From contig NZ_VMBP01000002.1 of the NCBI RefSeq assembly GCF_007559435.1, positions 682,001-746,000 on the forward strand: a stretch of DNA of 64,000 bases, written 5' to 3'. Made by a program: the position numbers and the translations under genes. Each line of letters starts with the position of its first letter. The stretch's first letter is position 1. The stretch is from Ancylobacter moscoviensis (lineage in GTDB: Bacteria > Pseudomonadota > Alphaproteobacteria > Rhizobiales > Xanthobacteraceae). Positions 10,310 through 19,764 of the stretch are shown here, one piece after another. The notes under the pieces are model-generated. The model was not told where the DNA came from. It worked only from the letters and a program-made list of their open reading frames with translations, and searched no databases.

Positions 10310-11229
10310 GCGCCGCTCCGCTCGATGGAACGCAGCCGGCGCGCCAGTGCCGCCAGCTCCGGCGGCGGCAATTCCTTCAGGGCACCAGCCGTGTCGTCGC
10401 CGAAGAAGGCGCGGCGCGAGGCGGAGAACAGCCGGCGCACCTCCGCTTCCGCCGTCCCGAAGGGGGGATGGCCGGCGAAGAAGGCCGGCAGGTCCTCGGC
10501 GAAGACGCCTTTTCCGGCGGTGCTGTCGAAGGCGCGGTGCAGGGCGAGAAGCGCGCCGCGATAGGCATTGGAGGTGACATCGGTCGATGCCGCCAGAAGC
10601 GAGGTGACGGCACGCGCGGCACGCGCGAAGGGGCGGGAGCGGCGCCAGCCGAACGGCCCCCAGCCCATCTGCCAGGCAAGCACGCCGAGGGCGGCGAGGG
10701 CCACCGTGAGGGCGGCGACCAGCCCGCGCCATGCGGGGACCATCGGGATCGGCTGTGGCGGCAGGTCGGGACGCAGCGCCAGCGCCTGCCCCGGCCCGGT
10801 GCCGACGATCTCCCGCAGCGGCGACATCAGGAAGGACCAGGCGGGCACCTGCACGGGCACGCGCCGGGTGCCGTCCACCGCCGAGAGCGCGAGCGCGGGA
10901 ATGTCGAGCCGGCGCGGCTCCAGCGGCGCATAGAAGGTCTGATAGACGAGGTCGAGCGTGTAGCGGCGGACGCCGGCCTCGATCCCGTGATCCGAAAGCC
11001 GGACGTCGCGCAGGTCGAGCCAGTAATCGAGGGCGCGGGGCTGAGGCAACGAGGCGGGATCCAGCACGAAAGGCGCGTCGAGCGCGATCTCGGCGGTGAG
11101 CGTGAGCGTGTCGCCGATGACGTGGCCGAAGGGGCGCGGGGCGTAGAGCTCGACCGAGCGGAGCTGCGCCAGCGCGGGGGCGGGCAGGAAGGTCAGCAGC
11201 AGGATCGCCACGCGCGCGAGCCGCCCCAT
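10306..11229 (-). CDS. mxaA: MxaA, methanol oxidation accessory protein
   Basis: The 307-residue protein starts with a signal peptide or anchor (cleavage near 'PAPALAQ'). It has a periplasmic beta-rich domain ('VIGDTLTLTAEIALDAPFVL') and a membrane segment near residues 170-190 ('GLVAALTVALAALGVLAWQMGW'). The C-terminal helical part faces the cytoplasm. MxaA is required for calcium incorporation into methanol dehydrogenase in known methylotrophs. It starts one base after the mxaS stop and overlaps mxaC, within the tight block mxaRSACKLD. Confidence 0.87.
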   Translation of the reverse strand: MGRLARVAILLLTFLPAPALAQLRSVELYAPRPFGHVIGDTLTLTAEIALDAPFVLDPASLPQPRALDYWLDLRDVRLSDHGIEAGVRRYTLDLVYQTFYAPLEPRRLDIPALALSAVDGTRRVPVQVPAWSFLMSPLREIVGTGPGQALALRPDLPPQPIPMVPAWRGLVAALTVALAALGVLAWQMGWGPFGWRRSRPFARAARAVTSLLAASTDVTSNAYRGALLALHRAFDSTAGKGVFAEDLPAFFAGHPPFGTAEAEVRRLFSASRRAFFGDDTAGALKELPPPELAALARRLRSIERSGA

Positions 11230-12093
11230 TCAGCCCTCCATCAGGCGGCGCGCCAGCGCGTCGGTGTCGAGCGCGTCTTTCAGTTCGACGGCACGCAGGC
11301 CGCGCCGCGTGAATGTCGCCGTCAGCGCCTGCCGGCGCGCCTCGGCCTCACGGCGCCAGCGCGCGCGCAGCGAGGGACGCAGGAAGACCAGCCGCGTGGC
11401 GCCGGTCTCCAGATCGCCGATTTCCATGAGCCCCCAGCGCGGCAGGCGTTCTTCCGCCGCGCTGTCGCGGACGACGACCGGGACAACGTCATGCCGCCAG
11501 AGCGCATCCAGCAGGCGCTCGATGTGCGCCGACGGCATCAGGAAGTCGGAGACGAGGAAGACCAGGCTGCGGCGCGAGGGCAGGCGTTCCGCCGCCTCGA
11601 CGAGGCCATCGGTTCCCGATCCGCCGGGCCGCGCGGCGAGAAGGCGCTCGCGGACCTCCTCTTCCAGCCCCCGGCGGCGGGCGAGGGGGATCGTCACGTC
11701 CTCGCGCAGATGCACGTCGGCGCCGTAGAGGGCGAAGCTGTCGCCGGAGCGGACGGCGGAGAGTGCCGCCAGCGCACACAGGTCGGCGACCCGGCCGGCA
11801 ACGGCCTCGCCGAAGCGCATGGAACCGGAGAGGTCGACGAGGGCGACGACGGGTACCGACCGGCGCGGCGCGAACTGGCGCACATGCAGCTCGCCATGGG
11901 GATCGCGCAGCGAGACGCGCAGGTCGATGCGGCGCGGATCGGGCTGGCGCAGCAGCGGGACATGGCGCCGGAACTCGCCTTCCGTGCCCTCGCCATGACC
12001 GGGATGGGCGCCGGGAAAGATGCCTTCCGGCCGCCAGCGCAGCCGGTAGGGGATCGGCCGCCGCTCGTCCGTGCCGTCCTGCGGCGCCGTCAT
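11230..12093 (-). CDS. mxaS: MxaS, DUF58/VWA-like protein
   Basis: The 287-residue cytoplasmic protein belongs to the DUF58 family that accompanies MoxR ATPases. It has the family lead 'PIPYRLRWRPEGIFPGAHPG' and a VWA-like core with 'VALVDLSGSMRFG' and 'VFLVSDFLMP'. The ATG at 12093 overlaps the mxaR stop as ATGA. A much longer upstream extension in the same frame runs antisense-like through mxaR and is not real. MxaS probably works with the MxaR ATPase in activating methanol dehydrogenase; that role is inferred from family pairing. Confidence 0.9.
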   Translation of the reverse strand: MTAPQDGTDERRPIPYRLRWRPEGIFPGAHPGHGEGTEGEFRRHVPLLRQPDPRRIDLRVSLRDPHGELHVRQFAPRRSVPVVALVDLSGSMRFGEAVAGRVADLCALAALSAVRSGDSFALYGADVHLREDVTIPLARRRGLEEEVRERLLAARPGGSGTDGLVEAAERLPSRRSLVFLVSDFLMPSAHIERLLDALWRHDVVPVVVRDSAAEERLPRWGLMEIGDLETGATRLVFLRPSLRARWRREAEARRQALTATFTRRGLRAVELKDALDTDALARRLMEG

Positions 12094-13121
12094 GGCGCCG
12101 GCACCCGCTCGAAGACGCCGGCGATGAGCGCCCCGACGATCTGCTCGCGGCGCAGCTCGTAGACCGGATCGATGAAGACGCGGTGGGCCATGACTTCCGG
12201 GAAGACGGCGCGCAGGTCCTCCGGCACCAGCATGTCGCGCCCTTCGAGCCAGGCGCGCACGCGGGCGGCGCGTACCAGATAGGACATGCCGCGCGGACTG
12301 GCGCCGCCCTGCACCAACCGGCCCATATCGACGCCCTCGACGACGATGCCGTGGCCGGCGGGATCGCGCAGGGCTTCCCACAGGGAGACGACATAGGCTT
12401 CCAGCGTCGGGCTGGAGTGCACGCCGGATTGGATGGCACGCGCCACGGTCTCCAGCGCCTCGGGATCGAGCACGCCGCTCTCGACCTCCATCAGCAGCGC
12501 GTCGACGTCGTGGAAGCGCGGGTCGAAGACGAGGCTGCGGCGCGCCTCCGCATCGGCGGGCATGGCGACCTGCACCTCCATGAGGAAGCGGTCGCGGGCG
12601 GCGGCGGGCAGTTCGAAGGTCTCCTCGCGCTCCACCCGGTTGCGGTCGGCGAAGACCTGAACGTGCGGGAAGCGGTATTCCCGGTTGAAGGCGGAGACCG
12701 AGCGCTCCGCCATCAGGCGCAGCAGCAGCGAGTGCACCTGCGGGCGGGCGCGGTTGATCTCGTTGAAGAAGAAGACGGAGAGCTGCTCGCCCTGCCGCAG
12801 CAGAGGGCCGGGATCGATGCGCGGACGCCCGTCCTCGCCGAGATGGGCGTGATAGATGAGATCGGCGGGCATCAGATCGATGGTGCCCTCGATGCGCTCG
12901 AAGGCACCACCGATAGCCCGGGCCAGCGCCCGCAGCAGCGTGGTCTTGCCGACGCCGACATCGCCTTCGAGCAGCACGTGGCCACGGGCGAAGGTGGCGA
13001 TGGTGAGCAGGCGAATGACCCGCTCCTGCCCGAGCACCACCTTGCCGATCTCGCGCTCGAAACGCAGCGCATGGCCCTGCCAGTCCGACAGGACGGAATC
13101 GGTGTCGCGAACGATGCGCAT
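12090..13121 (-). CDS. mxaR: MxaR, MoxR-family AAA+ ATPase
   Basis: This is the founding type of the MoxR AAA+ family, a chaperone-like ATPase for maturation of methanol dehydrogenase. The 343-residue protein has Walker A 'GDVGVGKT' at residues 53-60, a Walker B-like 'FFFNEINRARP' (family form with NEINRA), a sensor segment 'DRFLMEVQV' and the C-terminal lid 'GASPRGMSYLVRAARVRAW'. A 234-base gap separates it from mxaI, while everything downstream is overlapped. The gap contains an inverted repeat, consistent with differential expression of mxaFJGI and mxaRSACKLD. Confidence 0.93.
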   Translation of the reverse strand: MRIVRDTDSVLSDWQGHALRFEREIGKVVLGQERVIRLLTIATFARGHVLLEGDVGVGKTTLLRALARAIGGAFERIEGTIDLMPADLIYHAHLGEDGRPRIDPGPLLRQGEQLSVFFFNEINRARPQVHSLLLRLMAERSVSAFNREYRFPHVQVFADRNRVEREETFELPAAARDRFLMEVQVAMPADAEARRSLVFDPRFHDVDALLMEVESGVLDPEALETVARAIQSGVHSSPTLEAYVVSLWEALRDPAGHGIVVEGVDMGRLVQGGASPRGMSYLVRAARVRAWLEGRDMLVPEDLRAVFPEVMAHRVFIDPVYELRREQIVGALIAGVFERVPAP

Positions 13122-13258
13122 CCGGGCAACCCTTCAAGCACGCGGGCGCGGCGATGGCCGGCGCCCCAAAAGGGCGCGGCCCACGTCGAGGGCAGAACCC
13201 GTCGAACGTTGGCCGCGCCAGTTGCCCACAAACCGGGCGGCTTGCCCGGAGGATCGCG

Positions 13259-13285
13259 GGGTGGACAGGAGAATGACGTCCACCC
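13259..13285 (-). other. Intercistronic hairpin between mxaI and mxaR
   Basis: GGGTGGAC at 13259-13266 and GTCCACCC at 13278-13285 form a perfect 8-bp stem with an 11-base loop. No T-run follows on the minus strand, so it is a weak candidate for a complete terminator. It fits better as a processing or 3'-end stabilising hairpin after the highly expressed structural genes mxaFJGI. The surrounding gap (13122-13355) holds no gene. Confidence 0.5.
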
Positions 13286-13355
13286 GCAAGTGGGTTCGTG
13301 AAAGCCAAATGGCCGGGACGCCGCAGCGCCCCGAGGGAAGCGTCCGCGAGGACGC

Positions 13356-13670
13356 TCAGTTCGCGCTGATCTTGCTGACGTCGAACACGAACTTGCCGGT
13401 CTTCTTGAAGTTCTCGACGCGCTGGGCGTTGCGCTGCTCCATCGCCTTGATGGATTCCGACTGCTTGTTCAGCTCCTTCGGATCGTGCTTGGGATCGTAC
13501 TTCGACCCGGCGACCTTGTCCGGGTAGCCCGGCTTGGGTTCCCAGCAATTGCCGGGAGCCTTGCAGTTGGTGCCGTCATAGGCGCTCGCGCCTCCTGCCA
13601 TGGCGAGGGCGAGAGCCCCGGCGCCGGCGAGGGAAAGGGCGAACTTCACGCTGCGATCGATCATTCTCAT
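13356..13670 (-). CDS. mxaI: Methanol dehydrogenase small (beta) subunit MxaI
   Basis: This is the small subunit of the periplasmic alpha2-beta2 methanol dehydrogenase. The 104-residue precursor has a signal peptide ending at 'GGASA'. The lysine-rich mature chain begins 'YDGTNCKAPGNCWEPKPGYP', with the two cysteines (residues 36 and 42) known to form a disulfide, and ends 'RVENFKKTGKFVFDVSKIS'. The ATG at 13670 has GAGGAGAG 7 bases upstream. A second ATG two codons later is possible. An upstream open extension through mxaG is a shadow frame. Presence of mxaI marks the calcium-type enzyme rather than a XoxF system. Confidence 0.96.
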   Translation of the reverse strand: MRMIDRSVKFALSLAGAGALALAMAGGASAYDGTNCKAPGNCWEPKPGYPDKVAGSKYDPKHDPKELNKQSESIKAMEQRNAQRVENFKKTGKFVFDVSKISAN

Positions 13671-13714
13671 GGGACGTCTCTCCTCGTCGTTTCCACCCGT
13701 CTTCAGCCGGCGGT

Positions 13715-14323
13715 TCAGCCCGCCGGTCCGCCGCACGCCTCGGGCAGCTCTTCGGCCGGCTCGATGTGCTTGGCGCTCGCGTCGAAGGGCTTGAACTGGC
13801 TGCGCTGCTCGTCGGTCAGCCAGACCGCGCCCTTCGGATCGTCCTTGTAGAGGTGCCGGACCCAGGCCATGACGAGCAGCATCTCGTTCATGTTCAGCGC
13901 GCCGTACATCGGGCCCATCTGACCCTGCGCGCCGCCGAAGATGGTCTCGAAGAGGCCCTGGTCGGTCTCGTTCTTCGGATAGGTCCAGTAGGAATCGTTG
14001 AGCCCCGGCCCGATCTTGCCCTCGGCGTAATGGCCGTGGCAGCCCGAGCACATGGACAGGAAGAGCTCATGCGCCTTCGGCAGGCACGCGAGGTTCTCGT
14101 TGTAGATGTTGACCCCGGTCTCGAGGAACGTCTTCACCGCCTTGGTGTCGCGGCCCTCCTCCGGCGCTTCCGAAAGCTCCAGCGGCTGGCCGGTGACGGT
14201 GTTGGTCAGCATGATCGCGGCGCGGGCGCCGAGGGATGCGAGGTCAAGACCCGCCACGCCGGCCCCGAGGGCTCCGGCGACCAGCAGGGCGGCCGCCTTC
14301 CTGGTGAAAATCTTCTTCTTCAT
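13715..14323 (-). CDS. mxaG: Cytochrome cL, electron acceptor of methanol dehydrogenase (MxaG)
   Basis: This periplasmic c-type cytochrome takes electrons from the PQQ of methanol dehydrogenase. The 202-residue precursor has a basic N-terminus and signal peptide ending near 'GARA'. It has one heme-binding motif, 'CSGCH' at residues 92-96, and a candidate axial methionine in '[15 protein letters not shown]'. The acidic, large single-heme form is typical of cytochrome cL. It lies between mxaJ and mxaI in the conserved order. Confidence 0.94.
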   Translation of the reverse strand: MKKKIFTRKAAALLVAGALGAGVAGLDLASLGARAAIMLTNTVTGQPLELSEAPEEGRDTKAVKTFLETGVNIYNENLACLPKAHELFLSMCSGCHGHYAEGKIGPGLNDSYWTYPKNETDQGLFETIFGGAQGQMGPMYGALNMNEMLLVMAWVRHLYKDDPKGAVWLTDEQRSQFKPFDASAKHIEPAEELPEACGGPAG

Positions 14324-14392
14324 TGAACCTTGTTCACATGCGAGATCGGGGAGGCGCCGGCGGCCCCGGGCGGGCCTGCCGGCGGATCGGGA

Positions 14393-15274
14393 TCAGGTAT
14401 TCGGCTTCAGCAGCGGAATGCCTTCCTGCGAGAGGATCTGCTCGATCTGCGGCCGCGCCTTCTCCAGCGCCGCGTCGATCTCCTTCAGCAGGGCGGGGTC
14501 GTTCTTGCGCACGCCGATGGCCTGGTCGTAGTGCATCGGGATCGGCTTATCGTTCGGCCGGTCGACGTCCTTGCTGATGACCGTCATGCGCAGCGGCGTG
14601 GAGGACGCCTTCACATAGCGCGCGACCTCGGGGGCGAAGGCGATGCCGACGTCGGCCTCGCCATTGGCGACCTCGGTGACGATGCGGTCGCCGGGCACCT
14701 GGACCCACTGGTTGCGGCGCGACTTGAAGTTGACCAGCGAGTACATGTAGGCCGCGTTGTCCTCGAAGCGGCCGATGCGCTTCAGCATCGTCTCGGCCGG
14801 CGAGTAGAAGCGGACGGCGAAGCGTGACTGGTCCTTGATCTGCTGGTCTTCCCAATCGCTGGCGGTGATGTCGCGGTCGGCCTTCGTCACCAGCACGTAG
14901 CCGGTGCGGTAATAGGGCTTGGAGGTGAGCATGCGCTCGTCGCCGACGTCGACGCCCATCACCACGTCGCAGTTGTTCTTGTCGAGCTGGTCGCGCACCA
15001 GATAGATGCCCGGCTGGTCGGTGCGCACGAACACCGCCTTGCGGCCCATGGCCTGCGCCAGGACGGTGGCGATGCGGTCCTCGAAGCCGGTGGAGTCGGC
15101 GGCCGAGAACGGCGCCTCGGCATTGGAGGCGCAGATGCGCAGCTCGTTCGGGTTGCGGCCGGCGTTCTTGTCCGCCTCGACGGTCGCGGCGGATGCGAGG
15201 CTGGCGAGGCCGCATCCCGCGAAGGCAAGGCCCGCGGCGAGGGCGAGCCGGCTGATGGCCTGTCGCTTGGACAT
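14393..15274 (-). CDS. mxaJ: MxaJ, periplasmic binding-protein-like methanol oxidation factor
   Basis: The 293-residue protein has a signal peptide (near 'SLASAA') and a solute-binding fold: 'ELRICASNAEAPFS', 'GFEDRIATVLAQAMG' and 'LDKNNCDVVMGVDVGDERML'. MxaJ proteins associate with or help fold methanol dehydrogenase and are found in mxa rather than xox clusters. The start at 15274 has AAGGAGGA 6 bases upstream. It lies between mxaF and mxaG. Confidence 0.93.
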   Translation of the reverse strand: MSKRQAISRLALAAGLAFAGCGLASLASAATVEADKNAGRNPNELRICASNAEAPFSAADSTGFEDRIATVLAQAMGRKAVFVRTDQPGIYLVRDQLDKNNCDVVMGVDVGDERMLTSKPYYRTGYVLVTKADRDITASDWEDQQIKDQSRFAVRFYSPAETMLKRIGRFEDNAAYMYSLVNFKSRRNQWVQVPGDRIVTEVANGEADVGIAFAPEVARYVKASSTPLRMTVISKDVDRPNDKPIPMHYDQAIGVRKNDPALLKEIDAALEKARPQIEQILSQEGIPLLKPNT

Positions 15275-15413
15275 GGGGGATCCTCCTTGACCGGGGTGGT
15301 TGCGGCGGCGGGCAGGGGCTGCCCGGCCGGGCGCGGATCGATTTCGGGGCGAAGGGGCCGCCCGCCGCGTCAGGAGGGCGCGGCGGACGGCCTTTTCAGG
15401 TGCGGCGAGAGGG

Positions 15414-17315
15414 TCAGCCGCCCTGGATCACGGTGGTGGAGTATTCACCCACGTTCGGGTCGTCATACGGGCCCGCGCCGTCGAGCGAGAACACCATCAC
15501 GCCGCCACCCATCTGGGTGTAGTGCTGGAGCTGCTTGAACGCGCCCACCGAGCCGAGGCCCGCGGTCGGGTCGTTGAGGTCGAACACCAGGCCGACGCCC
15601 GGCCAGCCGCCGACGCCGTAGTAGATGGCGACGTACTGCTTGCCCTCATGGGTGTAGGTCATCGGATGGCCGATCACGCCGGAGGGCAGCTTGAACTTCC
15701 AGAGCAGCTCGCCGGTGTCGCTGTCGCGGGCCTTGATGAAGCCGTCCAGCGTTCCGTAGAACATCACGCCGCCGGCGGTGGCGAGCGTGCCGCCCCAGGC
15801 CGCGAAGCGCTCCATCACCTGCCACTTGTACTTGTTGTTGATGGCGTCGTAGGCCTTGACCTGGCCGAGGCCCTCATAGGTCTGGCGGTCGCCCTTCGGG
15901 CCCGGATACATCCACAGGGTCGCGCCGACGAAGAACTGGCCGGCACGGTAGGGAAGCATGAAGGGCTCCCAGTCCATGCAGATGTGGTTGATGCCCATGA
16001 AGAAGGACTTGCGCTCCGGATCGTAGGAGTCGTGGCCCTGGTTGTGGTAGCCCATCGCCGAGGGGCAGATGTCGCGCGCCTTGTGGTCCATGCGGGTCGC
16101 ATATTCCGGGTCGCGCTGCGGCAGGCCGGTCTTGAGGTCGACCTGCTTCACCCAGTTGACGGTGTCGTCGAGCTTGTCCGCCGAGACCAGGTCGCCGTTC
16201 TCACGGTCGAGCGTGTAGACGATGCCGTTGCGGTCGGGATGGGTGAGAAGCTTGCGCATCTTCCCGTCCTTGTCCTGCTGCTCGGAGAGCATCATGACGT
16301 TGACGCCGGCGTAGTCCCACTCGTCATGCGGGGTCTTCTGGTAGCCGAACTTGGCGTTGCCGGTGTCGATGTCGCGGCCCCATATGGTCATGGTCCACTT
16401 GTTGTCGCCCGGACGCATCGTCTCGTTCCACGGCGCCGGGTTGCCCGAGCCGTAGTAGAAGAGGTTGGTGTCGGGATCGAAGGCGTACCAGCCCCAGTTG
16501 GTGCCGCCGCCGATCTTCCACGCCTCGCCTTCCCAGGTCGCCTTGCCGAGGCCCTTCTGGCCGTAATGCGGGTTGGCGCTGTTGAAGTCGTCGGAGAGAC
16601 GCACTTCCTCGTCCGGGCCGGTGGCGTAGGCGCGCCACTTCTGGGCGCCGGTGGCGATGTCGTAGGCGGTCACGTAGCCGCGCACGCCGAGCTCGGCGCC
16701 GGAGGAGCCGACGAGCACCGTGTCCTTCACCACATAGGGGGCGATGGTGAGGGTCGAGCCGACCTTGATGTCGGAGTTCTCGAGCTTCCAGTACTCTTCG
16801 CCGGTCTTGGCGTTGAGGGCGACGACATGGCCGTCGAGCTGGGTCTTGATGATCAGCGGGCCGACCGTGCCGTTGCCGGGCCAGTAGGCGAGGCCGCGGT
16901 TGACGACGTCGCAGCAGGCCACCGCGCGGGCGGTCGGATTCTGCTTCGGCTTGTGCTGCCAGAGGATCTTGCCCGGATCGTCCAGCCCGACCGCGAAGGT
17001 CGTGTTGGGGAAGGGCGAATGGATGTACATCACGCCGTCGACGACGAGGGGCGTGCCCTCATGACCCGACAGCACGCCGGTGGAGAAGGACCAGGACGGA
17101 CGCAGCTGCTTCACGTTCTGCTTATTGATCTGGTTCGCTTCGCTGTAGTTGTTGGCGCTGTAGTTCTTGCCCGTCATCGGCCAGTTGTCGGTGCTCTTCG
17201 ACAGCTCGACGAGCTTGTCGTTCGCCACCGCCGGCGCCATGGCGCCGAGGCCGAGCGCCGTCGCCATGGCGGCGGCGACGGAGAGCGCGGACACCGAAGT
17301 GTGCAGTCGGCTCAT
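15414..17315 (-). CDS. mxaF: Methanol dehydrogenase large subunit MxaF (PQQ, calcium type)
   Basis: This periplasmic quinoprotein oxidises methanol to formaldehyde. The 633-residue precursor has a signal peptide ending near 'PAVAN', then the eight-bladed propeller of PQQ dehydrogenases. Visible hallmarks are the vicinal cysteines at residues 134-135 ('AVACCDVV'), a calcium-ligand glutamate in 'SSGAELG' and asparagine in '[10 protein letters not shown]', and the catalytic aspartate at residue 334 in 'DEWDYAG'. Residue 336 is alanine, whereas lanthanide-dependent XoxF enzymes have aspartate there, so this is MxaF. GAGGAAAG precedes the start. It is the first gene of the operon. Confidence 0.97.
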   Translation of the reverse strand: MSRLHTSVSALSVAAAMATALGLGAMAPAVANDKLVELSKSTDNWPMTGKNYSANNYSEANQINKQNVKQLRPSWSFSTGVLSGHEGTPLVVDGVMYIHSPFPNTTFAVGLDDPGKILWQHKPKQNPTARAVACCDVVNRGLAYWPGNGTVGPLIIKTQLDGHVVALNAKTGEEYWKLENSDIKVGSTLTIAPYVVKDTVLVGSSGAELGVRGYVTAYDIATGAQKWRAYATGPDEEVRLSDDFNSANPHYGQKGLGKATWEGEAWKIGGGTNWGWYAFDPDTNLFYYGSGNPAPWNETMRPGDNKWTMTIWGRDIDTGNAKFGYQKTPHDEWDYAGVNVMMLSEQQDKDGKMRKLLTHPDRNGIVYTLDRENGDLVSADKLDDTVNWVKQVDLKTGLPQRDPEYATRMDHKARDICPSAMGYHNQGHDSYDPERKSFFMGINHICMDWEPFMLPYRAGQFFVGATLWMYPGPKGDRQTYEGLGQVKAYDAINNKYKWQVMERFAAWGGTLATAGGVMFYGTLDGFIKARDSDTGELLWKFKLPSGVIGHPMTYTHEGKQYVAIYYGVGGWPGVGLVFDLNDPTAGLGSVGAFKQLQHYTQMGGGVMVFSLDGAGPYDDPNVGEYSTTVIQGG

Positions 17316-17776
17316 TGGACTTTCCTCGCGTTTCCTATTCCCAGGCCGGTCCGCATCCCCTTTTGGCGAGGGAGCGGACTTCTCGCTTTCTTCCGCGCCG
17401 CGCCCGCCGGAAACGCCCCATCCCGGAAGATGCGGCGTTTGTACGGGTGTTATTTGCGGCGCGGAGAGAAATTCTTATGAAGTTTTCAATATCTTCGTTA
17501 TTGTCTGAGTATTGTTTGCCGTGTTGGCTTTTCGTGTCTGTAGGCAAGTTGGAAATTCTCGACGGGAACTTTTCCATGCCCGCCCAGAGAATGTGCCGAA
17601 GCGCGCCGGCAATCTTGCCGATGGTTCAGAAAAATGATTTCCTGACAGTGCATTGGTGTGATGGCGCGGGTGCTCGCGCTGCTCGTCACTATCAATGCTG
17701 AACGCTGTTTCCGGCTCACGGTGAGGCGGTGGCTGAGTTCTTTCGGGGAAAGATCATAAGAAGTTTATAAGTATAG
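17316..17776. promoter_or_regulatory. Divergent regulatory region, mxaF / lipoprotein-kinase-regulator operon
   Basis: A 461-base gap separates the divergent mxaF and regulator operons. Two stretches are clearly AT-rich: about 17445-17530 (closer to mxaF) and 17735-17776 (next to the lipoprotein start). The first probably carries the mxaF promoter; on the minus strand it contains CAGACA, close to the AAGACA -35 reported for mxaF promoters, but I could not find a matching -10 at normal spacing. On the plus strand TATAAG at 17766-17771 lies directly before the ATG. No gene is visible here. Confidence 0.5.
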
Positions 17777-18304
17777 ATGAACGCCGTTCCGCTTCTCCTC
17801 ATCCGCGCGCTTTTCGGCGCGGCCGTCGTCGTCGCTCTCGCGGGCTGCTCGGACGAGCGCGAGCCGGAGCGTCGCGAACGCGTGGCGGCGCCGGCGGGCG
17901 ATGCGGTAGCGCGGCTCACCTGGCTGTCGCCGACCGACGGGACCGAGCCCGCCCTGTGGCTGGCGAGCCGCGAGGCGGGCAGCGACGTCGCTCCGTCCGA
18001 TCCCGCGGTGGCGGACTGGCGGGTGCGCCTCGCCGATGCCGATGACCGCTTCGGCGAGACCGACCGGATGATCGCCAACCGGGCGGTGCAGCTGGAGACG
18101 ATGCTGGGGGAGATAAAGGTCGCCGAGCCGGCGCGGGAGCTCCTGGCGGACTTCTCGGGGCTGGCGGCGAAGGGCTCGCGCAGCGGCTTCAGCGACCTCT
18201 GCCAGCATTATTACAATCTGCGTGCCCGGGGCCTCTCGCGCGACGCGGCTCTCGCCGCGCTTCGCTCCGAGGGCGGGGGCAAGGCCGGGGAGGGGGCGCC
18301 ATGA
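17777..18304 (+). CDS. Putative lipoprotein, first gene of the mxa-linked sensor operon
   Basis: The 175-residue protein has a hydrophobic leader and a lipobox 'LAGC' with cysteine at residue 24, so it should be a lipoprotein facing the periplasm. The rest is charged and alpha-helical, with no family I recognise. It contains 'WRVRLADADDRFGETDRMIANRAVQLE', and its two further cysteines are few. It overlaps the kinase gene by 4 bases, so it may modulate the sensor. Paracoccus has an uncharacterised mxaZ in a similar place, but I cannot claim homology. The ATG has no Shine-Dalgarno sequence and follows an AT-rich, -10 like TATAAG, so the transcript could be leaderless. Confidence 0.7.
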   Translation: MNAVPLLLIRALFGAAVVVALAGCSDEREPERRERVAAPAGDAVARLTWLSPTDGTEPALWLASREAGSDVAPSDPAVADWRVRLADADDRFGETDRMIANRAVQLETMLGEIKVAEPARELLADFSGLAAKGSRSGFSDLCQHYYNLRARGLSRDAALAALRSEGGGKAGEGAP

Positions 18305-19764
18305 GCGCCTTCGCCCCCGAGCCCCCCTTCAGCTTCTGGCACGGGCGTTCGCTGCGCTGGCAGATGATGGCGGCGGTGATCGCCATCAATCTCGGCGCCG
18401 CGCTGGTGGCGGTCGTGGTCATCATCGCCAATGCGCGCCGGGCGACCGAGATCGAGATGAACGCCTCGCTTTCGGTGGCGGAGCGCTTCGTCGCCGAGAC
18501 GGTGGAGCGGCTGGCCGGGAATCAGGACGGCGGGAACGGTGCCGCCTCGCTCGCGCAGCTGCCGCTGCATATCGGCGGACTGCGCCATGTGCGCATCCGC
18601 ATCGAGGACGCGCAGGGCAATGCCGTCGATCTGGCGCCGACGGGCGACGACGACGGTGAGGATGGCGCGGACGAAACGCCGGTGCCGGGCTGGTTCGCGG
18701 CCCTGGTGAGCGTGGACGGGGTTGAGCGCGATATCCCGGTCGTGGAGGGCGGGCGCGTCATCGGCCATGTGCGGCTGGCGGGAGAGGCCTCGGACGAGAT
18801 CGCCGAGGTCTGGAACGACATGTCCGACCTCGCGCTGCTGGCGCTGGTGGTGAATATTGCGGTTCTCGGCGCGCTCTATCTCGTGCTGGGGCGGCTTCTC
18901 CTGCCGCTGAAGACGCTCTCCGCCGGTCTCCACGAGCTGGAGGAAGGCCGATTCGGGCACCGGCTGGCGCGGCCGAAAGTCCGCGAGCTCGCCCTGATCG
19001 CCGACCGCTTCAACGCGCTCGGTACCGCGCTGAACGGGGCCCGTGACGACAATGCCCGTCTCAACGAGCACATCATCCACCTGCAGGACGAGGAGCGCCG
19101 GCAGATCGCCGCCGACCTTCACGACGAACTCGGCCCCTGCCTGTTCGGCCTGAGGGCGAATCTCGAATCGGTGGATCGGCTGGCGGGGCGGGCGGAGCCG
19201 GACCTCGCCCGTCGCATCGGCGAGCGCACCGGCACCATGGCGGAGATCCTCGACCGGGTGCAGGACCTCAACCGGCGCCTGCTGCGCAAGATACGGCCGA
19301 TGGCGCTCGGCCATGTGCCGCTGGCGGCGGTGATCGCCGACCTCGTCGCCGATTTCGAACGCCATTCCCCCGGCCGCTCCTTCCGCCTCTCGGCCGAGGG
19401 CGTGGCCGACCGCTACGGCGACAGCGTGGACATCACGGTCTATCGTTGTATCCAGGAAGCGGTGACCAATGCGCTGCGCCATGGCGAGGCGCGCAACATC
19501 GCGATCACGCTGCGTGACGAGACGGCGGCGGGCCGGCTCTGCCTCGTGGTCGAGGATGACGGGCTGGGCGTGCCGGCCGGCGCGGCGCGCGGCTTCGGAC
19601 TGCTCGGCATCGAGGAGCGGGTCGGGGCGCTCGGCGGAAGCTGGCGGCTCGTTCCGGCAACGCCACGCGGCACGCGGGTGGAGATGAGCGTGCCGGTGCG
19701 TGTCGCCCCGGCGGACGGCGCCAACAAGCAACCCGGCAAGCGGGAAGGGGCCACGACGACATGA
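18301..19764 (+). CDS. mxaY: Sensor histidine kinase (NarX/HisKA_3 type), probable methanol oxidation regulator
   Basis: The 487-residue inner-membrane kinase has a membrane segment at about residues 22-44. A periplasmic sensor part (about 45-175) contains an acidic stretch 'DDDGEDGADE'. A second membrane segment lies at about 176-198, followed by HAMP. The HisKA_3 phosphoacceptor is in 'RRQIAADLHDELG' (histidine 274), and the HATPase part has 'QEAVTNALRHGEA' and 'VEDDGLGVP'. It overlaps both the lipoprotein and the response regulator genes by 4 bases. The name mxaY rests on position, divergent from mxaF as in Paracoccus mxaZYX, and on the kinase class; the ligand is unknown. Confidence 0.85.
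   Translation: MSAFAPEPPFSFWHGRSLRWQMMAAVIAINLGAALVAVVVIIANARRATEIEMNASLSVAERFVAETVERLAGNQDGGNGAASLAQLPLHIGGLRHVRIRIEDAQGNAVDLAPTGDDDGEDGADETPVPGWFAALVSVDGVERDIPVVEGGRVIGHVRLAGEASDEIAEVWNDMSDLALLALVVNIAVLGALYLVLGRLLLPLKTLSAGLHELEEGRFGHRLARPKVRELALIADRFNALGTALNGARDDNARLNEHIIHLQDEERRQIAADLHDELGPCLFGLRANLESVDRLAGRAEPDLARRIGERTGTMAEILDRVQDLNRRLLRKIRPMALGHVPLAAVIADLVADFERHSPGRSFRLSAEGVADRYGDSVDITVYRCIQEAVTNALRHGEARNIAITLRDETAAGRLCLVVEDDGLGVPAGAARGFGLLGIEERVGALGGSWRLVPATPRGTRVEMSVPVRVAPADGANKQPGKREGATTT

Noticed and set aside
15414..17315. XoxF-type lanthanide methanol dehydrogenase
   Set aside because: Alanine 336 replaces the lanthanide-binding aspartate, and mxaI and mxaACKL are present.
15300..17480. 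726-codon plus-strand frame opposite mxaF
   Set aside because: It is antisense to MxaF, with low-complexity His/Arg/Val composition.
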